A stretch of 64,000 bases of DNA from Mycolicibacterium tusciae JS617 (GCF_000243415.2 NZ_KI912270.1:3968001-4032000); one strand, 5' to 3'. Positions 9,897 to 18,619 are shown, counted from the stretch's first letter. Notes: generated by a model not told the origin, from the sequence alone. Program-made: numbers and translations.

Positions 9897-10585
9897 GGCG
9901 ATCGCAGGATGACGATCGAGTTGTCGATCTTCTTGAAAGAAGCGAATGTCTCTGCGGGGACACCGAAGACGGCTGACAGCACCCGCGGTGGAAGCCTGCT
10001 GAGGGACTCGCCGATACCGATGTTGTCTTTGTCTTCAGGCGCGCTGGTGTTCTGGATGATGATGATTGTCAGATCATCCTCGCCGCGGTTCTCGAAGTAG
10101 TGAAATGACCCCTGCGGCGCGAAAACCAGGTCATTGACCTGTTGGTCGAAGCTCTCGTGGTTTCCATTTCCATCGATGACGACCCAGGTCGCCACTCCGC
10201 GGGTGACGATGTTGAGTTCCCACGCGCTGGGATGCCAGTGCGGCTCGCGGATACCGCCGGGCTCCAGCGTGAGCATCAGGAGGCTGGCCTCCTGCCCCTT
10301 GAGGATCGGAAAGGTGTCCTCGTTGGCCTGCTGGAACCAACCCCCGTCATGCGTGCTGCGGGGCTGCTCGCCGAGACGGAAGAGGTGCGATTGCGACGTG
10401 ATCGTCTCGGCGGGTATGCGGGGATCACCAAAGCGCGCAGCGTCATCGGACATGGTTACTGGAGCTTCCTTGTCGGGGCTGTTTCCGGCGCCACTGGAAA
10501 TGAGACGGTCCACACCCACGCCGGTCGCGGCACCGGCGCCCGCCAGGCCCGCCGCACCTAAGACTTTGCGACGATTCACCGTCAC
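9893..10585 (-). CDS. Tat-exported cupin-domain protein
   Basis: 230 residues, GTG start. The N-terminus NRRKVLGAAGLAGAGAATG is a twin-arginine signal. The mature part is a cupin: GGIREPHWHPSAWELNIVTRG carries the metal-binding motif 1 (HWHPSAWE), and APQGSFHYFEN is motif 2. Such exported single cupins resemble oxalate decarboxylase halves or storage-like cupins; the substrate is unknown. The folded, metal-loaded protein would cross by Tat and act outside the membrane. Confidence 0.85.
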   Translation of the reverse strand: MTVNRRKVLGAAGLAGAGAATGVGVDRLISSGAGNSPDKEAPVTMSDDAARFGDPRIPAETITSQSHLFRLGEQPRSTHDGGWFQQANEDTFPILKGQEASLLMLTLEPGGIREPHWHPSAWELNIVTRGVATWVVIDGNGNHESFDQQVNDLVFAPQGSFHYFENRGEDDLTIIIIQNTSAPEDKDNIGIGESLSRLPPRVLSAVFGVPAETFASFKKIDNSIVILRSP

Positions 10586-10671
10586 GCTCGGGAGCCTAGC
10601 GCCGGGATGACAGGTGTCTCTCGAGTTTGCGTGGAATCACCCGACCAGCCGCTTGCTAGAGCATCATTTTT

Positions 10672-10702
10672 GGGATCGGTAGCCACCGTCGGGGCCTTTA
10701 CT
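10672..10702 (+). promoter_or_regulatory. Bipartite element GGGATCGGT-N19-ACT, copy 1
   Basis: GGGATCGGT at 10672-10680 and ACT at 10700-10702, ending 57 nt before the exported protein gene at 10760. The same arrangement occurs at 11272 and 25421, each time before a gene for an exported protein. Spacing fits a promoter (-35/-10) or an activator site plus -10; the factor is unknown. Confidence 0.5.
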
Positions 10703-10759
10703 TGGCGCCAATCGCGATGCCACTGGCACGCCCGACGAAGGAGAACGATCATCAACAGA

Positions 10760-11191
10760 ATGTCGAAGCTGGCGGCCACCGTCGTGGCAACCGGCGGTAT
10801 GACGCTGGCCGGATTGGGGATGGCCGCCAACGCATCTGCCCAGGGCCCGAGTTACAACGGTGGCAACTGTCCGCCCGGCGTTACGTGTACCCACTGGCTC
10901 CCAGGGCAGGCGCCGCCTCCCGGTGGTCAGGTGCTGACTTGGGACTGGAATGTCCCGCACGACTGGTACTGGAACTCCGAGGGCATCGTCGACGTCACGA
11001 CGAACACCATGTACCCCTGGTCCGGCTCGCCGCATCCTGCTGCGCCGCCGCCCGCGCCGGTCGGTGCGCCTGCCCCGCCGCTGACGCCGCCCCCGGGGAT
11101 GCCGTTCTGCAGCCCGCGCGGTGCGCTGATCATCATTCCGCCGATCTGCGACGAAATCGGCTGGGACTGGCCGCCAGGCTCGCTGCGCTAG
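10760..11191 (+). CDS. Small exported proline-rich protein A
   Basis: 143-residue precursor. A Sec signal (MSKLAATVVATGGMTLAGLG, cleavage after ASA) is followed by a short mature part with four cysteines, an aromatic segment (WDWNVPHDWYWNSEG) and a Pro/Ala-rich stretch ending in a hydrophobic GALIIIPPICDE tail. It is related in design to the next gene: signal, Cys/Trp-rich core, proline run, C-terminal IIxP segment. Function unknown; probably secreted or wall-associated. AAGGAG lies 16 nt upstream of ATG 10760, somewhat far. Confidence 0.75.
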   Translation: MSKLAATVVATGGMTLAGLGMAANASAQGPSYNGGNCPPGVTCTHWLPGQAPPPGGQVLTWDWNVPHDWYWNSEGIVDVTTNTMYPWSGSPHPAAPPPAPVGAPAPPLTPPPGMPFCSPRGALIIIPPICDEIGWDWPPGSLR

Positions 11192-11271
11192 CACTACCCG
11201 TCGGTGCGAACGGATGAGCTAGTCGATTACCCCAGCCGTCGTGTTCGCGCGGACCAATGATGGGTCTAGTT

Positions 11272-11302
11272 GGGATCGGTAGCGACGAGCGCGGTCTGTA
11301 CT
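11272..11302 (+). promoter_or_regulatory. Bipartite element GGGATCGGT-N19-ACT, copy 2
   Basis: GGGATCGGT at 11272-11280 and ACT at 11300-11302, ending 50 nt before ATG 11353. The first 14 bases (TTGGGATCGGTAGC) are identical to copy 1 and lie exactly 600 bp from it, which suggests gene duplication or a shared regulator. Confidence 0.5.
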
Positions 11303-11352
11303 GAATCGCATCGGTGATGCCAGCCCGGCAGCGCCTCGCGAAAGGAAAACAT

Positions 11353-11712
11353 ATGAGCCGACTTTCACGGTTCGCAACAACGGCTGTCGCATCCACCGCC
11401 CTTGCCGTGGTCGGGCTGGGATTGGGCGCCGGCGCTGCAACCGCCCAGGGCGGGTACACCTGGTGTCCAGGCCAACCGTTGCCGATGCATGGTCTGGGCT
11501 GGGACATGAACGTGTGCCACACCTTCGTCAGCGTCCCATTCGGCAAGGGGAACGTGCCGATGTTCGACGTCAATGGAAATGCGATGCAGAGCTACCTATG
11601 GATGGATTCCCCACCGCCGCCCATGGGGCCGCCTCCACCGCCCCCTCCCCGGCCGGCGCACTGCCCGCCGTGGAACGTCATCATCGGGCCGTCGGAGTGC
11701 GGCGGCCTCTAG
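11353..11712 (+). CDS. Small exported proline-rich protein B
   Basis: 119-residue precursor with signal MSRLSRFATTAVASTALAVV and a likely cleavage after ATA. The mature core has CPGQPLPMHGLGWDMNVCH, then a Pro run (MGPPPPPPPRP) and a C-terminal segment with two more cysteines. This CPGQ...WDMNVCH pattern recurs in small secreted mycobacterial proteins I have seen annotated only as hypothetical. Strong AAAGGA 7 nt before ATG. Probably a paralog of the preceding gene; function unknown. Confidence 0.8.
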   Translation: MSRLSRFATTAVASTALAVVGLGLGAGAATAQGGYTWCPGQPLPMHGLGWDMNVCHTFVSVPFGKGNVPMFDVNGNAMQSYLWMDSPPPPMGPPPPPPPRPAHCPPWNVIIGPSECGGL

Positions 11713-11807
11713 ACGCTCCCCGTATATGCCTTGCATCCCAACCGAATTGGTCTCACGACGGTGGGCCCGAATACGCTGGGCACCAAGTCCTCGACGATCG
11801 CAGCTAG

Positions 11808-12554
11808 TTACTCGGCCGTCCACTCTGCCAGCCGGGTGTCGTACAGGGTGGCGTCGGTGCCCGGGGTCAGGGTGTGCGCGCCGAGTTCGGCGCCGAAGTA
11901 ACGCGCACTCGGATCCGCGACGACCGTGCGGGGGTCGTTGCGCGACCCCAGCGTTGTCCGCACCAGCTCGTCGAGCTGGAATTCCTCTGGGCCGGCGATT
12001 TCCTCGACCGCATTGCTCGGCTCGCCGACCGAAGCCTTCGCAACGGCCTTGGCGACGTCCGCGGACGCCATCGGCCGGATGAACACCGGCGCAAGCCGAA
12101 CGGTGTCGCCCTCGGTCGCCGCATCCGTGATGCCCTTCAAGAATTCGAAGAACTGGGTGGCGTGCACGATCGAGTACGGGACATCCGACTTCGCGATCAG
12201 TTCCTCCTGAGCCTGCTTCGCACGCATGTAGCCACTGCCCGCTTCGGCCATCTCGTCGGTGCCCACCACAGACAACGCGATGTGATGGCCGACCCCGGCG
12301 GCCGCCTCTGCGGCAAGCAGGTTGCCCGTCGATTTAACGAAGAACTCCACGGCGGCGTCACCCTCCAGTGATGGTGAGTTGGAGACGTCGACCACTGCGG
12401 ACGCGTCGGTCAGCGCCTGGGCCAGGCCTTCACCGGTGATGGTGTTCACCCCGGTGTTGGGCGAGGCCGCGACGGCATGGTGTCCGTGGTCCGTCAGCAG
12501 CTTGACGACCTGGGATCCAATCAAACCCGTTCCCCCGATAACGACGATCTTCAT
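11808..12554 (-). CDS. NAD(P)-binding NmrA/atypical SDR protein
   Basis: 248 residues starting MKIVVIGGTGLIGSQVV, the GGxGxxG dinucleotide-binding motif of atypical SDRs (NmrA/SDR_a5 type). No YxxxK pair is visible; the motifs are those of quinone-oxidoreductase-like or redox-sensing members: SIVHATQFFEFL and an MASADVAKAV segment. ATG 12554 is preceded by AGAAGGGG. It may reduce a quinone or aldehyde, or act as an NADPH sensor. Divergent from the flavoprotein gene across a 137-nt gap. Confidence 0.85.
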   Translation of the reverse strand: MKIVVIGGTGLIGSQVVKLLTDHGHHAVAASPNTGVNTITGEGLAQALTDASAVVDVSNSPSLEGDAAVEFFVKSTGNLLAAEAAAGVGHHIALSVVGTDEMAEAGSGYMRAKQAQEELIAKSDVPYSIVHATQFFEFLKGITDAATEGDTVRLAPVFIRPMASADVAKAVAKASVGEPSNAVEEIAGPEEFQLDELVRTTLGSRNDPRTVVADPSARYFGAELGAHTLTPGTDATLYDTRLAEWTAE

Positions 12555-12691
12555 TCCTGAACCCCTTCTCGTTGCGCTGCACAGCCGCGAGTAGCCATCC
12601 AGTCGGAAGTAAGGACCGGACAGCGCTGCGTTTCGTGACAGCCTCGGGACAGCGGATGTCACAGATCGCCGTGCTGCGGTGTCATACGTGT

Positions 12692-14422
12692 ATGAGGACC
12701 AACGAAGCGCAGATCGCCACGTCTGTACTCGTCATCGGGACCGGCGGATCGGGTCTGCGGGCAGCAATCGAACTGGCGGAACGCGGCATTGACGTGCTGG
12801 CGGTCGGTAAGCGACCCAAGTCCGATCCTCACACCACGTTGGCCGCAGGCGGTATCAACGCCGCACTGGCGACCATGGACCCGCAGGACAGCCCCGCCCA
12901 GCACGCGGCCGACACGCTGAAAGAGAGCTACCTGCTGGCCAACCCACATACGGTGCAGGTCGTCACGGAGGGTGCCGCCGAGGGCATCCGCGACCTCGAA
13001 CGGTATGGCATGCACTTCGCCCGCGAGCAGGACGGCAGGATCTCCCAACGATTCTTCGGTGCGCACACGTTCCGCCGCACCGCCTTCGCCGGCGACTACA
13101 CCGGGCTGGAGATCCAGCGCACGCTCGTCAAACGCGCTGAGCAGCTCAACATCCCGATTCTCGACTCCGCGTACATCACCAGGCTCCTCGTCCGCGACAA
13201 CGTCATCTTCGGTGCATACGGGTTCGACCTCAGCGATGGCACCCGCTACGTCATCCGGGCCGACGCGGTGATCCTCGCCACCGGCGGCCACACCCGTATC
13301 TGGCGGCGCACATCGTCACGCCGCGACGAAAACACCGGCGACTCTTTCCGTCTCGCGGTCGAGGCCGGCGGGCGGATCCGCGATCCCGAACTCGTACAGT
13401 TCCATCCTTCCGGACTCATCGAGCCCGAGGACTCCGCAGGCACGCTGGTCTCCGAGGCTGCCCGCGGCGAGGGCGGAATCCTGCGCAACGACCTCGGCGA
13501 ACGCTTCATGAAGCGCTACGACCCCGAGCGAATGGAGTTGTCCACGCGTGATCGCGTCGCGCTCGCCGCGTACACCGAGATCAAGGAGGGCCGCGGTACC
13601 CCCCGCGGCGGTGTCTGGCTCGATGTCTCGCATCTGCCGCGCGAACAGATCATGGAGCGCCTCCCGCGGGTCTACCAGACGCTGATGGAACTGCAGCTGC
13701 TCGACATCACCACCACGCCAATCGAAATCGCGCCGACAGCGCACTACTCGATGGGCGGCGTCTGGGTTCGGCCCGAGGACCACACCACCGATGTGCAGGG
13801 CCTGTACGCGATCGGCGAAGCCTCGAGCGGGCTGCACGGCGCCAACCGGCTCGGCGGCAATTCGCTCATCGAGCTGCTTGTCTACGGCCGGATCGTCGGA
13901 GCCGACGCCGCTGCCTACTCGAAAGCCCTTGGCGCCCAACAGCGCTCTGCCGCTGCGGTTTCTCAAGCCCGAGACGAGATAGATGCGCTGTTGGCGGCCA
14001 AGGGCGGCGAGACCGTCCGGTTCCTGCAGCGCGGGGTCCGCAACACCATGACCGAACACTGCGGCGTGGTGCGCGACGAGAGCGGGCTGCGCGCGGGGCT
14101 GCACGAGCTCGACGCCATCGATGAGCATGCTTGCAAGCTCGGCGTTCACCCCGACATCGCCGGATATCAGGACCTGGCCCACGCCTTCGATCTCAAGTCG
14201 AGTCTGATGGCCGCCCGCGCGACCATCGAGGCCGCTATCGAACGACGCGAGTCGCGCGGCTGCCACAACCGCGCTGACTACCCCGAGCTGGACGAGTCGC
14301 TGAAGGTGAACTTCGTGTGGTCGGGCCCGGGACAACTGACACGCGAACCCATACCCGAGATCGGTTCCGAGATCGCCGGCCTCATGCGCGAGGTGTCCGC
14401 CGACGGCAAGCTCGTCGAATAG
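12692..14422 (+). CDS. Stand-alone fumarate reductase/succinate dehydrogenase-like flavoprotein
   Basis: 576 residues. FAD-binding VLVIGTGGSGLRAAIE at the N-terminus, QFHPSG and SEAARGEGG of the capping/active-site region, AHYSMGGVWV, and GEASSGLHGANRLGGNSL closing the FAD site. These place it with the SdhA/FrdA/NadB family. No iron-sulfur or membrane-anchor subunit gene adjoins it, so it may be a soluble reductase or oxidase of fumarate, aspartate or a related dicarboxylate. ATG 12692 was chosen; ATG 12656 would add 12 residues. Confidence 0.88.
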   Translation: MRTNEAQIATSVLVIGTGGSGLRAAIELAERGIDVLAVGKRPKSDPHTTLAAGGINAALATMDPQDSPAQHAADTLKESYLLANPHTVQVVTEGAAEGIRDLERYGMHFAREQDGRISQRFFGAHTFRRTAFAGDYTGLEIQRTLVKRAEQLNIPILDSAYITRLLVRDNVIFGAYGFDLSDGTRYVIRADAVILATGGHTRIWRRTSSRRDENTGDSFRLAVEAGGRIRDPELVQFHPSGLIEPEDSAGTLVSEAARGEGGILRNDLGERFMKRYDPERMELSTRDRVALAAYTEIKEGRGTPRGGVWLDVSHLPREQIMERLPRVYQTLMELQLLDITTTPIEIAPTAHYSMGGVWVRPEDHTTDVQGLYAIGEASSGLHGANRLGGNSLIELLVYGRIVGADAAAYSKALGAQQRSAAAVSQARDEIDALLAAKGGETVRFLQRGVRNTMTEHCGVVRDESGLRAGLHELDAIDEHACKLGVHPDIAGYQDLAHAFDLKSSLMAARATIEAAIERRESRGCHNRADYPELDESLKVNFVWSGPGQLTREPIPEIGSEIAGLMREVSADGKLVE

Positions 14423-14492
14423 CGGACTGTCACAGATCCCGACCCTGCCCGGTCCTTGAGACATACCCGCGAATCAATCGAAGGAGCCCCAG

Positions 14493-14897
14493 ATGACCAG
14501 CAACGCGTGGCAGACCGCGGTCACCGTCCTGCAGGAGGCCACGCCGCCCGACGTGGCCGCGGGCTCGCACGCGATGACCATCGCCGTCGAGTTCGGGCCC
14601 GGTGACCCCGGCACCCCGCCACATCGCCACAGCGGACCGGCATTCGGCTATGTCATCGAGGGCGAGATGCTCTTCGAACTCGAGGGTGAGGCGCCGCGAG
14701 TCGTCAAGGCAGGCGAAACGTTCTGGGAACCTGGCGGCGACGTCATTCACTACTCCGACGGAAACGCCCGCGACGACGTCAAGGTCCGCTTCCTCGTCAC
14801 GATGCTCTGCGCTCCTGATCAGCCGATGCTCACCCTCGTCGAAGAAGAGGAACTTCTTACACGCCGGGATCGACGCGTCTCCACCGCGAAATCCTGA
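14493..14897 (+). CDS. Cupin-domain protein
   Basis: 134-residue cytoplasmic cupin. Motif 1 is GTPPHRHSGPAFGYVIEGE with two metal-binding histidines and a glutamate; motif 2 is EPGGDVIHYS. AAGGAG lies 8 nt before ATG. Small cupins of this type bind a metal and often act on small organic substrates or as sensors. It follows the flavoprotein by 70 nt and precedes the ThuA-like gene by 18 nt, so it is likely co-transcribed with the latter. Substrate unknown. Confidence 0.87.
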   Translation: MTSNAWQTAVTVLQEATPPDVAAGSHAMTIAVEFGPGDPGTPPHRHSGPAFGYVIEGEMLFELEGEAPRVVKAGETFWEPGGDVIHYSDGNARDDVKVRFLVTMLCAPDQPMLTLVEEEELLTRRDRRVSTAKS

Positions 14898-14915
14898 GAG
14901 CAAAAAGGGATTCCG

Positions 14916-15827
14916 ATGTCCGAGATCCTGCTGCAGACGACGATCACCGCAAACCCCGACGATTGGGACATCACCCGATTCTCGTTGTTGGCCGATGAAC
15001 TGCGCGCCGCTGGCCACCAGGTCACCGCGCGCAACCGGTTCAGCAGGGACGAAGACGATCCGATCCTGAGCCGGTTCGACAAGCTGGACTATGACCAGCT
15101 GTGGCTCTTGGCCGTCGATATTGGCGACGGACTCAGCGTGGCCGAGTCACAGGCGATCGTGCGATTCCGCGAGAACGGAGGCGGGGTGCTCACCGCCCGC
15201 GACCACCAGGACCTTGGCAGCTGCCTGGTCGGTCTCGGATCTTTGGGTGCGGTCAACCACTTTCACGAACGCAATCCCGACCCGGCCCGGATGCGCGACG
15301 ATCAGGACACCCCGGAGATCTCCTGGCCCAATTACCACTCCGGCGCCAACGGCGACTATCAACCCGTGTTCGCCGAGGAACCGGTGCACGAATTGCTACG
15401 CACACCCCGCACCGACAGCGGCCGGATCGAGTGGTTCCCCGCACACCCGCACGAGGGCGCGGTGTCGGCCTGTGTGCAAGGCGCGACGGTGGTCGCCGGT
15501 GGCCGCAGCACCGCATCCGGCCGGCGCTTCGGCCTCGCCGTCGCGCTGGACGGCGAGCGCTGCGCGGACGGCGCCCCGATGGGTCGCGCGCTGGCGGCCT
15601 CGACGTTCCACCACTTCGCCGACTACAACTGGGACCTCGACTGCGGGGCACCCACCTTCGTCACCGAGCCGCAGGGCTCAGAGATCAAGGCGGACCCGTC
15701 GCGTTTGGAGACGTTCAAGGACTATGTCCGCAATATCGCAACCTGGCTGCACCCCGGTCAAGGTGCTGCAGACTCGATGACCACATCTGAGCGACGGGAG
15801 CGAGCCTCCAGCATCTCCGGGCATTGA
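14916..15827 (+). CDS. ThuA/class I glutamine-amidotransferase-fold protein
   Basis: 303 residues. The alternating strands and helices (MSEILLQTTITANPDDW, YDQLWLLAVDIGDGLS, AIVRFRENGGGVLTARDHQDLG) look like the flavodoxin-like fold of ThuA and GATase1 proteins. The nucleophile-elbow position is occupied by ARDHQD rather than a clear GxCxG, so it is probably not a functional amidotransferase. HFHERNP and FHHFADYNWD are candidate metal-binding histidine clusters. Likely sugar- or polyol-related by family, but this is inference. Confidence 0.7.
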   Translation: MSEILLQTTITANPDDWDITRFSLLADELRAAGHQVTARNRFSRDEDDPILSRFDKLDYDQLWLLAVDIGDGLSVAESQAIVRFRENGGGVLTARDHQDLGSCLVGLGSLGAVNHFHERNPDPARMRDDQDTPEISWPNYHSGANGDYQPVFAEEPVHELLRTPRTDSGRIEWFPAHPHEGAVSACVQGATVVAGGRSTASGRRFGLAVALDGERCADGAPMGRALAASTFHHFADYNWDLDCGAPTFVTEPQGSEIKADPSRLETFKDYVRNIATWLHPGQGAADSMTTSERRERASSISGH

Positions 15828-15940
15828 AATACATCACATGGATTGCGGTTTCAGCCAGCCCTAAGATGGGAACTCCGCGGGCGCGGAGCGCAGCGTTGAG
15901 CCCCACCCAATCTCAGAACTCTCACAGGCGGTGCATCGGT

Positions 15941-16648
15941 ATGCGGGTCATCAATCGGTTGGTCATGGTTTCGGGTGTGGCGACGGCGGCGTTGCTCAGT
16001 CCATCGATCTCGCCCCTGACGGCGTCCGCTGCGGCGTGTTCAGATGTGCAGGTTGTCTTCGCGCGCGGCACATTCGAAGCGCCGGGCGTCGGCGGAGTCG
16101 GCCAGGCGTTCGTCGATTCGCTGCGATCGAAGATCGGTGATAAGTCGATGGACGTCTACCCGGTGAACTACCCCGCATCGCTGGATTTCGCGACCGCCGC
16201 AGACGGCGTCATCGATGCGAGGAACAAGGTCCAGGACGTGGCCAACACATGTCCGAACACCGAGATCGTGCTCGGAGGCTTCTCGCAAGGTGCTGCCGTC
16301 GCCGGGTACATCACCGCGGACGCCGTCCCCCCTGGCTTCACCCTGCCTCAGGGGATCACCGGCCCGATGCCCTCCGACGTCGCCGACCACGTGGCTGCGG
16401 TTGCGCTCTTCGGCAAGCCGTCGAACGGCTTCCTGCAAACGATCAATACCGCCGCCCCGCCCATCACGGTCGGCAGTCTGTACGCGGGTAAGACTCTCGA
16501 CCTGTGCGCCCCCGCAGATGCGATCTGCTCACCCGGCGGCGGCGATGGCGCCGCACACAACAGCTATCCGGTCAACGGGATGACCGACCAGGCCGCTACC
16601 TATGCGGCGCAGCATGTCTCGGCAGGCGGCAGCGGGCCATCGCACTAG
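15941..16648 (+). CDS. Secreted cutinase-family serine esterase 1
   Basis: 235-residue precursor with a Sec signal (cleavage near ASA, residue 30). Cutinase landmarks: VVFARGTFE, VYPVNYPAS, nucleophile Ser115 in GGFSQGA, then CAPADAICSPGG with the catalytic Asp and GAAHNSYP with the catalytic His. Mycobacterial cutinase-like proteins hydrolyse esters and phospholipids outside the cell. It ends 4 nt into the convergent TetR gene. A second cutinase of the same design lies at 18620-19396 on the opposite strand. Confidence 0.94.
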   Translation: MRVINRLVMVSGVATAALLSPSISPLTASAAACSDVQVVFARGTFEAPGVGGVGQAFVDSLRSKIGDKSMDVYPVNYPASLDFATAADGVIDARNKVQDVANTCPNTEIVLGGFSQGAAVAGYITADAVPPGFTLPQGITGPMPSDVADHVAAVALFGKPSNGFLQTINTAAPPITVGSLYAGKTLDLCAPADAICSPGGGDGAAHNSYPVNGMTDQAATYAAQHVSAGGSGPSH

Positions 16649-17271
16649 GGCCAGCTGCCCGACGACGGCTCGAAGCGCAGCGGCACCGCGCGCGGGAGCC
16701 GCTGCCGCGTACCGGTAGAGATGGAATCGACGAGTAGGGCGACGTAACGCCGCCAGCCGTCGCTGTCGGAATCCATCGTCGACAGCACGCCGTAAAGCAT
16801 CGCGATGAATCGGGGCAGGTCGTCGGCGACCACGTCGGGCCGGATGACCCCCGCCTCCCGGCCTCGTGTGGTGAGGTCGGCGAGTGCCTCGTTCAGCTCT
16901 TCGGAGACATCGGACCTCAGCGAGCCGGCGCGGCGCGCCGCGGTCAGCAGGTGGTGCTCACGGGCGCCCAACGAGATCGCCGCCTCGATCAACGCGACGA
17001 GTCCGCGCATCGGGTCCCTGTCGGCCCGGGCCTTTTCGATCACCGGCGTGAGATCCTCGGCGATGCTCTGATCCAGTGCGGCGTTGATCAAGTCGCCCTT
17101 CGTCGGAAACCGTCGGTACAGTGTCCGTTCGCCGACACCCGCGCGGCGCGCGATGGCCTCCATCGGCGCCTCGGACCCCAGTTCGCCGTACACGTCCCTG
17201 GCGGCCCGCAGTATGCGCTCGGCATTGCGCGCCGCATCGGCGCGCAACGGCCGATCGGTTATCGCGGTCAT
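16645..17271 (-). CDS. TetR-family regulator beside a P450
   Basis: 208 residues from ATG 17271. The N-terminal helix-turn-helix is NAERILRAARDVYGEL...MEAIARRAGVGERTLYRRFPTK, typical of TetR. A longer reading from GTG 17304 would run over the palindrome at 17285-17295, so the shorter start is preferred. It is divergent from the P450 at 17365 across a 93-nt gap rich in TGACA repeats. It probably represses that P450 and itself, released by the P450 substrate or a relative of it. Confidence 0.93.
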   Translation of the reverse strand: MTAITDRPLRADAARNAERILRAARDVYGELGSEAPMEAIARRAGVGERTLYRRFPTKGDLINAALDQSIAEDLTPVIEKARADRDPMRGLVALIEAAISLGAREHHLLTAARRAGSLRSDVSEELNEALADLTTRGREAGVIRPDVVADDLPRFIAMLYGVLSTMDSDSDGWRRYVALLVDSISTGTRQRLPRAVPLRFEPSSGSWP

Positions 17272-17284
17272 CGCCGTCAAGTCT

Positions 17285-17350
17285 AACTGACAGTTGACTG
17301 CCACTCTTACGGGTCTTACGCTCGGGATAATTGACAGCCCACTGACACTT
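17285..17350. promoter_or_regulatory. Phased operator repeats between TetR and P450
   Basis: AACTGACAGTT (17285-17295) is a perfect palindrome around a central A. Related 11-mers follow: AATTGACAGCC (17329-17339, 8/11) and CACTGACACTT (17340-17350, 9/11). The first copy is 44 bp (4 x 11) from the second, and the second and third are 11 bp apart, so all lie on one helical face. Likely TetR operators controlling both divergent genes. Confidence 0.6.
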
Positions 17351-17364
17351 AACGGGAAACACCG

Positions 17365-18579
17365 GTGACATCAACGACTTCCGAGACCACCTCCGACCTC
17401 CCTGTCATCCCGGCTGCCCGGTCGGCGAGCTGCCCATTGCATCCGCCTACCGAGTTCACCCAATGGCGCAACGAGGCGGGTCTGCGACGGGTGATCTACC
17501 AGGGCAAGCCGACGTGGGCGGTCAGCCGGTATGAAGACATCAGGGCCGCACTGGTCGATCCGCGCCTGTCGGCAGAAACGATCCCGGCGTCGATGATGCC
17601 GAAGGACAGCGAGGACAACACTCCGGTGATGTTCGCGCGGGTCGATGACCCCGAACACCATCGGATCCGGCGGATGCTGACCAGAGACTTCACCTTTCGG
17701 CGAGTCGACGGTATGCGGCAGCAGATCCAAGCGATCGTCGATTCCTATCTCGACGAGATGCTCGAGGCCGGACCGCCCGCCGATCTCGTGCGCGCTTTCG
17801 CGCTACCGGTGCCGTCGCTGGTCATCGCGCACCTGCTCGGAGTGCCCGACACCGACATCGAGATGTTCCATCACCACACGACGGTGGGGCTGGACGGGCG
17901 CACCTCCGACGAAGAGAAGGCGCAGGCCTTTGGCGCGATGTTCGCCTACATCGCCGAGTTGGTCGAGCGCAAAGAGCACGAACCCGGCGACGATCTCCTC
18001 AGCCGTCTCGTAGCCGATCATGTGGTGAACGGCGACATCACCCCGGAGACCGCCACCGTCACCGGAGCCATCATGATGCAGGCCGGCCACGAGACCACGG
18101 CCAATATGATCGCCCTGGGAACCGTTGCGCTGATGGAACATCGGGAGATGTATGAGCGACTCGGACACACCGACGACCCGTCCGTCATCGCCAACATCGT
18201 CGAAGAGCTGATGCGCTACCTCGCCATCGTCCACAGTCAGGTCGACCGGGTGGCCACTGAAGATCTCACCCTCGGCGGACAGCAGGTCCAGGCTGGCGAC
18301 TGGCTGGTGATGAACCTGCCGGCCGGGAATTGGGATCCGGACTTCGTCGAGAACCCCGATGTACTGGACGCCGACCGAAATGCACGCGGGCACTTGGGTT
18401 TCGGCTACGGCGCGCACCAGTGCATAGGCGCCAACCTTGCCCGGGTCGAGATGCAGATCGCATTCGCCACGCTGGCGCGCCGGGTGCCGGGGCTGCACTT
18501 GGCCGTCGACGTGCACGACCTGAGATTCAAGGGCGAATCCGGTATCTACGGCATGAAGGAGCTACCCGTCACATGGTGA
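17365..18579 (+). CDS. Cytochrome P450 (CYP105-like)
   Basis: 404-residue soluble P450, GTG start. I-helix AGHETT, the EELMRYL (ExxR) helix and heme motif FGYGAHQCIG at residues 346-355 with Cys353. N-terminal CPLHPPTEFTQWR and DDPEHHRIRRMLTRDF resemble actinobacterial CYP105-type enzymes, which hydroxylate varied xenobiotics and secondary metabolites. No ferredoxin gene adjoins it, so redox partners come from elsewhere. Under likely control of the divergent TetR. Confidence 0.94.
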   Translation: MTSTTSETTSDLPVIPAARSASCPLHPPTEFTQWRNEAGLRRVIYQGKPTWAVSRYEDIRAALVDPRLSAETIPASMMPKDSEDNTPVMFARVDDPEHHRIRRMLTRDFTFRRVDGMRQQIQAIVDSYLDEMLEAGPPADLVRAFALPVPSLVIAHLLGVPDTDIEMFHHHTTVGLDGRTSDEEKAQAFGAMFAYIAELVERKEHEPGDDLLSRLVADHVVNGDITPETATVTGAIMMQAGHETTANMIALGTVALMEHREMYERLGHTDDPSVIANIVEELMRYLAIVHSQVDRVATEDLTLGGQQVQAGDWLVMNLPAGNWDPDFVENPDVLDADRNARGHLGFGYGAHQCIGANLARVEMQIAFATLARRVPGLHLAVDVHDLRFKGESGIYGMKELPVTW

Positions 18580-18619
18580 GCTCACCCGACGAGCTGCGGC
18601 CGAGGGTTATTCACCACCG

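Noticed and set aside
14916..15827. Catalytic glutamine amidotransferase
   Set aside because: No GxCxG nucleophile elbow or matching His-Glu pair; only the overall fold seems similar.
15820..15940. GGGAAC and GTTG as a SigE/SigH promoter before cutinase 1
   Set aside because: The spacing between the two elements is 21 nt, longer than those promoters allow.
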